From contig DRQI01000240.1 in NCBI GenBank assembly GCA_011330545.1, forward strand, positions 1 through 7,413: DNA of 7,413 bases. The letters are read 5' to 3'. The notes under the pieces were generated by a model that did not search any database, was not told where the DNA came from, and saw nothing but the letters and a program-made list of their open reading frames with translations. Shown here in pieces: positions 1 through 4,700 of the stretch. Made by a program: the position numbers and the translations under genes. The DNA comes from Flavobacteriia bacterium (GTDB lineage: Bacteria > Bacteroidota > Bacteroidia > Flavobacteriales > Flavobacteriaceae). Numbering within the stretch: position 1 is the first letter of the stretch; every line of letters starts with the position of its first letter.

Positions 1-2
1 AT

Positions 3-227
3 GTCAATTTAAACCATAAAATGGATAATTTTACTTTTAACGGAGTACGTATTTCAAATTTAGAAATGGAGACTTCTGCCATTTACGGATTATCGCGCCT
101 ATTAGGGCATCAGGCCATTTCTATGAATGCCATCATCGCCAATAGAGCCAATGGTACTTTTAGCAAAAATCCGTATAAACCCGTAGAGGAATTGATAGTT
201 TATACCTTAGACAAGCTTGCTCAATAG
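3..227 (+). CDS. nucleoside phosphorylase (uridine phosphorylase-like), C-terminal part only
   Basis: This is the last 74 codons of a gene whose beginning lies left of the window; the frame is open to base 3, so the ATG at 21 is internal and not the start. The visible part contains the sequence SNLEMETSAIYGLS, which matches the E-M-E region of the PNP/UDP family. In those enzymes the Glu-Met-Glu segment contacts the ribose of the nucleoside. It is followed by an ANRANGTFS stretch near the purine/pyrimidine pocket and a final helix. The family splits nucleosides with phosphate into a free base and ribose-1-phosphate in the cytoplasm, for nucleoside salvage. Substrate preference cannot be judged from the C-terminus. 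The next gene begins 3 bp after the stop, so it is probably the first visible member of a transcript running to the terminator at 1645-1679. The family call is secure; uridine rather than purine specificity is a guess. Confidence 0.88.
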   Translation, partial: VNLNHKMDNFTFNGVRISNLEMETSAIYGLSRLLGHQAISMNAIIANRANGTFSKNPYKPVEELIVYTLDKLAQ

Positions 228-230
228 GGT

Positions 231-590
231 ATGAATATTGAAGAATATCATTCATATTGCCTTTCAAAAAAAGGAGTAACGGCTTCTTTTCCTTTTCCGA
301 AATTACCCCATATTTTGGTTTTTAAAGTATTGGGAAAAATGTTTACGGCCACAGATGTCAATGATTTTACCAGTTTTAGCATAAAAGCAAATCCTGATGA
401 AATTGAAGAACTAAGGGCGCAATATCCCTGTCTAAGCACACAGGCATATATGCACAAAAAACATTGGAATAATGTGCTGCTAGACAATTCTGTGGATGAC
501 GGCCTACTCTATCAATGGATTGATATCTCTTATAAATTGGTGGTACAGCAACTTACAAAAAAACAAGAACGAGAACTTAACTCTTTATAA
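231..590 (+). CDS. MmcQ/YjbR family protein
   Basis: The gene encodes a 119-residue protein, the normal full length for the MmcQ/YjbR family (CyaY-like fold, often annotated as DNA-binding). Visible hallmarks are SFPF at residues 19-22, the LVFKVLGKMF strand at 29-38, and the signature AYMHKKHWNNV at 72-82, which corresponds to the family's AYHMNKKHWNTV-like stretch. These are followed by a WIDISYKLVV helix at 96-105 and a basic C-terminus. There is no signal peptide or membrane segment, so it is cytoplasmic. The molecular role of the family is poorly defined; the DNA-binding label comes from structural resemblance. The ATG lies 3 bp after the preceding stop, and its own stop overlaps the next start by one base (TAATG), which points to translational coupling. 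No Shine-Dalgarno site is visible, as is common in Bacteroidota. Confidence 0.9.
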   Translation: MNIEEYHSYCLSKKGVTASFPFPKLPHILVFKVLGKMFTATDVNDFTSFSIKANPDEIEELRAQYPCLSTQAYMHKKHWNNVLLDNSVDDGLLYQWIDISYKLVVQQLTKKQERELNSL

Positions 591-1456
591 TGCAAACTAT
601 TACTATTGGCGGAGTTCCTGAGCACTTCAATTTACCTTGGCACTTAGCCATTGAAAAAGGCCAATTTAAGAAAAAAGGTATTGAACTGCGTTGGAAAGAA
701 TTTTATGGAGGTACCGGTGCTATGTGTACGGCACTTCGCGAAGGCAGTATTGATATTGCCATTATCTTAACCGAAGGAATTATCAAAGATATCATCAATG
801 GCAATCAAAGTAAAATCGTAAAAGTATATGTACAGTCACCATTGCGATGGGGCATTCATGTAGCTGCAAATTCTAAGTTTACAAAAGTAAGAGAATTAGA
901 AAATGCCCGCATTGCTATTAGCCGTTATGGCTCGGGTTCGCAATTAATGGCTAAGGTAAATGCCCATACCCAAGGTTTTAATATGGATACGCTGCGCTAT
1001 GAAATTGTCAAAGACCTCCACGGCGGTGTTGCTGCTTTGACTCAAGGTACTGCCGATTATTTTTTATGGGAATATTTTACCACAAAGCCGTATGTTGATA
1101 ACGGTATTTTTCGAAGAATTGATACCGTTACCACGCCTTGGCCTTGTTTTGTAATGGCAGTTCGCGATGACGTATTGCTAACACAAAAAGACGCAATTGC
1201 TACCATTATAAAAGTCATCAACAAACAACTTGCCCCCTTTAAAAACCCCTTGGAAAATAAGGACTTAGTAGAACTTTTTGCCAATCGCTACCAACAAAAA
1301 ACAGAAGATGTAATAGCATGGCTTTCGATAACACAATGGAATACCCAAAAAGCCATTTCAAAAAAATTAATCAACAACATTCAAAATAAACTGGTTCAGT
1401 TGAACGTTATAGAGCACACAGTTCACCCTAATCAATTGATTAAAAAGGTGTTCTAA
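590..1456 (+). CDS. cytoplasmic type 2 periplasmic-binding-fold protein, Ca3427-like
   Basis: The 288-residue product has the type 2 periplasmic-binding-protein fold and resembles the Ca3427-like group, related to the nitrate/sulfonate/THI5-like binding proteins. Recognisable parts are the N-terminal ITIGGVPEHFNLPWHLAIEKG (start of lobe 1), the GGTGAMCTALREG turn near 40-52, DIAIILTEG at 55-63, SPLRWGIHVAANS at 83-95, and SRYGSGSQLMA at 111-121 where lobe 2 begins. GTADYFLWEYFTTKP follows at 153-167 and TPWPCFVMAVR at 182-192. It starts directly with the first strand of lobe 1: there is no signal peptide, lipobox or membrane anchor, so it should stay in the cytoplasm. No ABC permease or ATPase lies nearby in the window. 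It may therefore be a ligand sensor or a small-molecule enzyme like the THI5/NMT1 group rather than a transport component; this is inference. The ATG overlaps the preceding stop by one base, and the small lipoprotein gene follows after 12 bp. Confidence 0.85.
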   Translation: MQTITIGGVPEHFNLPWHLAIEKGQFKKKGIELRWKEFYGGTGAMCTALREGSIDIAIILTEGIIKDIINGNQSKIVKVYVQSPLRWGIHVAANSKFTKVRELENARIAISRYGSGSQLMAKVNAHTQGFNMDTLRYEIVKDLHGGVAALTQGTADYFLWEYFTTKPYVDNGIFRRIDTVTTPWPCFVMAVRDDVLLTQKDAIATIIKVINKQLAPFKNPLENKDLVELFANRYQQKTEDVIAWLSITQWNTQKAISKKLINNIQNKLVQLNVIEHTVHPNQLIKKVF

Positions 1457-1468
1457 AAAAATATTCTC

Positions 1469-1618
1469 ATGAAAAAAATTGTAATAGCACTTGTTTTTAT
1501 CGTAGCTCTTGCTACCTTAAATGCATGTAAAACCACCAGTGCGTGTTCTGCTGTTGAAAAGCAAAAAATTAACAACACCCAGACCCGGGTTAACGTTGCT
1601 ACCGAGGTGGTAACATAA
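1469..1618 (+). CDS. small predicted lipoprotein, 49 residues
   Basis: A short gene of 49 codons plus stop. The product begins MKKIVIALVFIVALATLNAC: a two-lysine n-region, a hydrophobic core at residues 4-17 and a lipobox L17-N18-A19-C20 typical of lipid attachment at Cys20. The mature part would be only about 30 residues (KTTSACSAVEKQ... to ...VATEVVT), polar, with a second Cys at 26 and no recognisable domain. The textbook lipoprotein signal, the ATG 12 bp after the preceding stop, and the terminator beginning 26 bp after its own stop all support a real gene. Bacteroidota genomes contain many such short lipoproteins of unknown role. It probably sits at the inner or outer membrane facing the periplasm. 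I do not recognise the family and assign no function. Confidence 0.72.
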   Translation: MKKIVIALVFIVALATLNACKTTSACSAVEKQKINNTQTRVNVATEVVT

Positions 1619-1644
1619 CCCAACAGTAATCAACAACTAACCTT

Positions 1645-1679
1645 AAAACCATACTGAGATACTTAGTATGGTTTTTTTT
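1645..1679 (+). terminator. intrinsic (rho-independent) terminator of the left operon
   Basis: An 11-bp perfect stem, AAAACCATACT (1645-1655) with AGTATGGTTTT (1665-1675), has its T-run at 1672-1679 overlapping the 3' arm. The stem can be extended inward through G1656-T1664, A1657-T1663 and G1658-C1662, leaving an ATA loop. The position right after the small lipoprotein gene makes this the end of the operon that starts left of the window. The A-run at 1645-1648 would also give a short U-tract on the other strand, but no minus-strand gene ends here. Confidence 0.88.
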
Positions 1680-1704
1680 ATCGATATTGCAATAAAAAAT
1701 TTCT

Positions 1705-1753
1705 TGAAACCAACTATCCCCGAGGCAAGCCATGGGGTATTTCGCTGGTTTCA
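1705..1753. repeat. nested inverted repeat, left end of the cluster
   Basis: The outer arms TGAAACCA (1705-1712) and TGGTTTCA (1746-1753) are perfect 8-bp complements. Inside them CCCC (1718-1721) pairs with GGGG (1734-1737), and GGC (1724-1726) pairs with GCC (1729-1731) around an AA. The inner part looks like a decayed version of a longer CCCCGAGGC/GCCTCGGGG palindrome. Confidence 0.65.
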
Positions 1754-1777
1754 TACCCAGTCAAGCAGGGCACAAGC

Positions 1778-1795
1778 TTTGACCTTAGGGTCAAA
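1778..1795. repeat. 7-bp hairpin TTTGACC/GGTCAAA
   Basis: TTTGACC at 1778-1784 is a perfect complement of GGTCAAA at 1789-1795, with a TTAG loop. There is no T-run after it, so it is not a terminator by itself. It belongs to the palindrome cluster. Confidence 0.55.
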
Positions 1796-1811
1796 AACCG
1801 AAATTTGGTAT

Positions 1812-1887
1812 TTTACCTCACCCGAAACTGCAAAAGGCAGTTTCGACCCTGCCTACCGTCAGGCGGGCTCTCCCAAGGAGAGGTAAA
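1812..1887. repeat. outer inverted repeat TTTACCTC/GAGGTAAA enclosing three hairpins
   Basis: The 8-bp arms at 1812-1819 and 1880-1887 are perfect complements 60 bp apart. Between them lie three hairpins in a row. The first is CGAAACTGC (1823-1831) with GCAGTTTCG (1837-1845), 9 bp and perfect. The second is CCTGCCT (1848-1854) with AGGCGGG (1861-1867), 7 bp with one G-T pair. The third is CTCTCC (1868-1873) with GGAGAG (1877-1882), 6 bp with a CAA loop. The right outer arm overlaps the third hairpin by three bases, so those two pairings compete. This arrangement would suit one palindrome inserted into another. Confidence 0.62.
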
Positions 1888-1895
1888 TCGGAAAC

Positions 1896-1929
1896 CCTGC
1901 CTGCGGCTGGCAGGCTCGAGGCAGAGCCT
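1896..1929. repeat. second CCTGCC/GGCAGG hairpin and adjoining AGGCTC/GAGCCT hairpin
   Basis: CCTGCC (1896-1901) pairs with GGCAGG (1909-1914). Alternatively GCCTGC (1899-1904) pairs with GCAGGC (1910-1915). The overlapping AGGCTC (1912-1917) pairs with GAGCCT (1924-1929). The first hairpin begins with the same ACCCTGCCT word as the hairpin at 1848-1867 and ends likewise in GGCTC or GGGCTC, so it looks like a second copy of that module. Confidence 0.6.
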
Positions 1930-1956
1930 AGAGGAATTCTTTTCGATTAAATAAAC

Positions 1957-1981
1957 TACCTAGACACAAGCGAACGAGGTA
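1957..1981. repeat. imperfect palindrome TACCTAG/CGAGGTA
   Basis: TACCTAG (1957-1963) and CGAGGTA (1975-1981) pair at six of seven positions (A1962 faces G1976), around an 11-base loop. It closes the palindrome cluster on the right. No T-run follows. Confidence 0.5.
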
Positions 1982-2050
1982 TTACACCCAAAAAAACCCT
2001 TTCATGCATTTTTCACCATATACGATAAACAAAAAATGAAAAAATTTATG

Positions 2051-2058
2051 TAGGTTTG
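2051..2058 (+). promoter_or_regulatory. Bacteroidota-type -7 promoter element TAGGTTTG
   Basis: TAGGTTTG matches the TAnnTTTG consensus of flavobacterial primary-sigma promoters and lies 22 bp before the ATG at 2081, giving a short leader. No good TTG-type -33 element is found at the usual 17-23 bp spacing, where the sequence is an A-rich tract. The position, just after the repeat cluster and before the first gene of an operon, supports the call. Confidence 0.5.
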
Positions 2059-2080
2059 TTACCAACCACTATAAAAAATT

Positions 2081-2716
2081 ATGTATCGTTTTTTAATTCT
2101 AATCGTATTTGTTTCATTTGCGGCCAGCGCACAACAAGTAGGTATTTTGAAATATAATGGCGGCGGTGATTGGTATGCGAATCCGACTTCCGTTCCCAAT
2201 TTAATACGGTTTTGCAATGAAAATATCCATACGGCCATTGATACAAAACCGGTAACAGTAGAAGCTAGCAGTTCAGAGATATTTAATTACCCGATTGTTT
2301 TTATGACCGGCCACGGCAATGTTTTCTTTACAGAAAATGACGTTACTAACTTACGGAACTATTTAACTTCCGGTGGTTTTTTGCATGTTTCAGATAATTA
2401 CGGATTGGATAAATTTATAAGAAAAGAGCTCAAAAAAATATTTCCGAACGCGACATTGCAAGAAATTCCATACAATCACCCAATTTACCATCAAACATAT
2501 TCTTTTAAAAACATTCCTAAAATTCATGAACACGATGGCAAACCGCCACAGGGCTTCGGTATTTTTTATGAAGGCCGATTGGTTTGTTTTTATGACTATG
2601 AAAGCGATTTAAGTGACGGCTGGGAAGACCAGGTTGTACATAATGACCCACCGGCAATACGAAAAAAGGCATTACAAATGGGTGCAAACATTATTGAATA
2701 TGCTTTTACTAATTAA
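2081..2716 (+). CDS. secreted DUF4159-family protein
   Basis: A 211-residue protein that is complete for the single-domain form of DUF4159. Residues 1-18 form a signal peptide (MYRFLILIVFVSFAASA) with probable cleavage at ASA|QQ. The mature protein opens with the family hallmark KYNGGGDWYANPTS (24-37). It continues with FMTGHGNVFF (74-83), SGGFLHVSDNYG (97-108), NHPIYH (132-137), HEHDGKPPQGFG (149-160) and CFYDYESDLSDGWEDQ (169-184). The family is related to glutamine-amidotransferase-like folds; the TGHGN and GGFLH stretches sit where such folds have their loops, but no catalytic function is established. It should act in the periplasm or be anchored outside the cytoplasm. The start is supported by the signal peptide and by the TAGGTTTG element upstream. 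It is first in an operon with a transporter and an acyltransferase, and its 3' end overlaps the next gene by 17 bp. Confidence 0.92.
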   Translation: MYRFLILIVFVSFAASAQQVGILKYNGGGDWYANPTSVPNLIRFCNENIHTAIDTKPVTVEASSSEIFNYPIVFMTGHGNVFFTENDVTNLRNYLTSGGFLHVSDNYGLDKFIRKELKKIFPNATLQEIPYNHPIYHQTYSFKNIPKIHEHDGKPPQGFGIFYEGRLVCFYDYESDLSDGWEDQVVHNDPPAIRKKALQMGANIIEYAFTN

Positions 2717-3635
2717 TACGCACAAAATTTTAGACAATTTAAAACTAAACTTTGATGATAATGGCCTTTGGGCCTTATATATTGCCTTGGCCATTATTAT
2801 GTTTGGGGTTTCACTGGAAATTACTACCGAAGATTTTAGGCGCCTTTTTAAAAATCCGCGATTGGTATTAATAGGTATTTTTTCGCAATTTGTATTGTTT
2901 CCGTTAATTACATTTACACTGGTAAATATTATCAACCCAACCCCTAGCATTGCACTCGGAATGATTTTAGTAGCTGCATGCCCGGGTGGTAATATTTCTA
3001 ATTTTTTAACACACCTTTCGGGAGGCAACACGGCGCTATCAATAAGTTTAACGGCTTTTGCAACATTAGTTGCTATCATTATGACACCTTTAAACTTAGC
3101 ATTTTGGGGCAATTTATACGAGCCTACGGCTCAAATTTTAAGAACCGTAGAAATGAACCCTTTTGAACTGACAAAATTGGTTACATTAATTTTAGGGGTT
3201 CCGTTATTTTTGGGTATGTTGTACAGAAAATACCGGCCAACTTCAGCGGTGAGAATTGCCAAAATTTTAAAACCTATTTCTGTTTTTATCTTAATGCTCT
3301 TTATCGCAGTTGCTTTTTATAATAACCTGGATATTTTTACTGAATACATTCAATATGTAATCTACCTCGTGATACTCCATAATTTCTTAGGGTTGTTAGG
3401 AGGCTTCTATTTCGCTAAGATGATGAAACTTTCGTATCGCAACCAGAAAACAATGGCCTTAGAAACCGGTATTCAAAATTCGGGATTGGGATTATTGTTG
3501 GTATTTGCATTTTTTGATGGCCTGGGAGGTATGGCGTTATGTGTTGCTTTTTGGGGTATTTGGGATATTTTATCGGGCTTGGTTATTGCATCCTACTGGT
3601 CTAAAAAGTCAAAATCAACTAAAATTATCGTATAG
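2700..3635 (+). CDS. sodium/bile acid symporter family (SBF) membrane transporter
   Basis: With the start at 2700 the protein has 311 residues, the usual size for the family, with about nine or ten hydrophobic segments. The open frame reaches back to 2613, but that would add 29 hydrophilic residues read from inside the DUF4159 gene; ATG 2700, giving MLLLINTHK, is preferred. Family motifs are clear: CPGGNISN (94-101) and ETGIQNSGLG (255-264). Compared from memory with the sodium sites of the Neisseria ASBT structure, the equivalents Q63, S100, N101, S114, T118, E255 and Q259 are all present, so sodium-coupled uptake is likely. The real substrate in bacteria is unknown; organic acids, sterol-like compounds or pantoate have been proposed for relatives. 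It is an inner-membrane protein. The stop overlaps the next GTG start by one base. Confidence 0.9.
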   Translation: MLLLINTHKILDNLKLNFDDNGLWALYIALAIIMFGVSLEITTEDFRRLFKNPRLVLIGIFSQFVLFPLITFTLVNIINPTPSIALGMILVAACPGGNISNFLTHLSGGNTALSISLTAFATLVAIIMTPLNLAFWGNLYEPTAQILRTVEMNPFELTKLVTLILGVPLFLGMLYRKYRPTSAVRIAKILKPISVFILMLFIAVAFYNNLDIFTEYIQYVIYLVILHNFLGLLGGFYFAKMMKLSYRNQKTMALETGIQNSGLGLLLVFAFFDGLGGMALCVAFWGIWDILSGLVIASYWSKKSKSTKIIV

Positions 3636-4684
3636 TGTTAAAACGTATTTGGTATCGCTTTTTTAAAATATTTATTGGCACGGGATTATTTTTCTTCTTT
3701 AAAAAAATAAGTGTTCACAATGTAGGCAACATCCCTAAAAAGGGGGCTATCTTATTTGTTTCCAATCATAAAAACGCGTTGATTGACCCATTGCTCATAG
3801 CCACTACCATGCCTCGTACCATACATTTTTTAACACGAGCCAGCGCTTTTAAACTCAAACCTGTACATTGGTTTTTGTCAACATTAAACCTCATCCCTAT
3901 TTACAGGATGAGAGACGGCAAAGAAACCCTCGCCAAAAATGAAGCTATTTTTAATACGTGTTATCACATTCTCAACAAAAAAGGCTGTTTGCTGATATTT
4001 CCTGAAGGTACCCATGACATCCGGCGGTGGGTACGGCCGCTGAGCAAGGGATTTACCAGAATAACTTTTGGGGCATTGGCACAAAATCCTGATTTAAAAC
4101 TCCACATTGTCCCTATCGGATTAAATTATACCAATGCTGCTGTTTTTGGCGAGAGTGTATCTGTTTACTATGGCGAACCTATATTGGCAAATGATTATTT
4201 TGACGAGGAAGCGTTAAACACCTCCACTCAGAATTTAAAGGCCATTGTCCATGAAAAATTGAAAGAATTAACAACACATATTCCCGTTGAAAAGTATGAA
4301 GAAACCATCACAAAGTTAGGAGCTATTGATTTTTTGAACCCACTGATGGCCAATGAACTTATACAGCGTTTGCCAAATAGTAATTTAGAAGCTTCTATCA
4401 CTAATACCATCTCTAAAAAAGAGCCATCTACGGTTTGGAAAACTTTAAAATTAGGAGTTGCCATTAACAGCTTTTTTCCGTTACTTATTTACAGGATTTT
4501 TCTTCCGAAGATTGAGGAAATAGAATTTGTGAGTACCACCAAATTTGCCATAGGCCTAACCGCATTCCCGTTATTTTATACATTACAAAGTTTGGCAATA
4601 GCGCATTTTTTCGGATGGCAATATGCCTTGTTTTATCTGGCAGCCAGTATCTTATCTGTATTGTTATTGGCAAAAACTAAATAA
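3635..4684 (+). CDS. PlsC-type 1-acyl-glycerol-3-phosphate acyltransferase family protein
   Basis: A 349-residue membrane-associated acyltransferase. The four PlsC motifs are visible. They are NHKNALID (44-51, catalytic His45 and Asp51), IPIYRMRD (87-94), FPEGTHD (122-128) and IVPIGLNYT (158-166). The family transfers a fatty acyl group from acyl-ACP or acyl-CoA to lysophosphatidic acid or another lysolipid at the inner membrane. After the catalytic domain come a charged linker (about 186-268) and hydrophobic stretches near 273-290, 303-325 and 328-346, an extension beyond the minimal PlsC of about 240 residues. Whether the acceptor is the phospholipid precursor or a special lipid such as an ornithine or glycine lipid cannot be read from the sequence. 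The start is GTG at 3635, overlapping the preceding TAG by one base; no ATG in frame precedes motif I. Confidence 0.9.
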   Translation: MLKRIWYRFFKIFIGTGLFFFFKKISVHNVGNIPKKGAILFVSNHKNALIDPLLIATTMPRTIHFLTRASAFKLKPVHWFLSTLNLIPIYRMRDGKETLAKNEAIFNTCYHILNKKGCLLIFPEGTHDIRRWVRPLSKGFTRITFGALAQNPDLKLHIVPIGLNYTNAAVFGESVSVYYGEPILANDYFDEEALNTSTQNLKAIVHEKLKELTTHIPVEKYEETITKLGAIDFLNPLMANELIQRLPNSNLEASITNTISKKEPSTVWKTLKLGVAINSFFPLLIYRIFLPKIEEIEFVSTTKFAIGLTAFPLFYTLQSLAIAHFFGWQYALFYLAASILSVLLLAKTK

Positions 4685-4700
4685 CCGTATTGCTATAATC
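4685..4700. other. 16-bp gap between convergent stop codons
   Basis: The acyltransferase (plus) and the glycosidase (minus) genes end 16 bp apart. No GC-rich hairpin followed by a T-run is visible in the gap or in the last bases of either gene. Termination must come from within the opposing gene, from Rho, or from collision of transcripts. Confidence 0.6.

Larger units (their letters stand above)
1705..1981. repeat. cluster of imperfect palindromes (REP/MITE-like intergenic repeat)
   Basis: At least eight short inverted repeats occupy this stretch, several nested. Two internal direct repeats tie the cluster together: ACCCTGCCT at 1846-1854 and 1894-1902, each opening a hairpin, and CGAGGCAAGCC (1721-1731) against CGAGGCAGAGCC (1917-1928), near the two ends. 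Base composition differs sharply from the neighbouring genes. Such palindrome clusters between operons are typical of REP/BIME- or MITE-like non-coding repeats. From memory, similar motifs (CCTCACCC...CTCTCC...GGAGAGG and CCTGCC/GGCAGG palindromes) recur in flavobacterial intergenic regions, but that was not checked here. No transposase or clear target-site duplication is visible. Confidence 0.62.
1681..2080. other. 400-bp non-coding gap between two operons
   Basis: No credible gene was found. Bases 1705-1981 are packed with palindromes (listed separately) and are GC-rich relative to the flanks: I count 57 G/C in the 90 bases 1841-1930, while 1981-2080 is strongly AT-rich. The only longer open frame (1668-1886, plus) begins inside the terminator and runs through the palindromes, so it is not credible. 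Bases 1982-2080 hold the probable promoter and leader of the gene at 2081. Confidence 0.8.

Noticed and set aside
1823..1845. Hairpin CGAAACTGC/GCAGTTTCG considered as a second terminator
   Set aside because: It has no T-run on either side and lies about 145 bp after a complete terminator; it fits the repeat cluster better.
1668..1886. 72-codon plus-strand open frame in the gap
   Set aside because: Its ATG lies inside the 3' arm of the terminator and the frame runs through the palindromes; the peptide has no domain, and the base pattern is explained by the inverted repeats.
1705..1981. Possible CRISPR array
   Set aside because: The repeated words are short, unevenly spaced and differ in sequence; there are no regular spacers and no cas genes.
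2613..2699. N-terminal extension of the SBF transporter frame
   Set aside because: It would overlap the well-defined DUF4159 gene by 104 bp and add a hydrophilic, basic stretch not expected before the first helix; the ATG at 2700 gives a normal-length protein.
2672..3112. 146-codon minus-strand frame opposite the SBF gene
   Set aside because: It is antisense to a clear transporter gene, has no recognisable domain and no promoter; it is a shadow of the coding strand.
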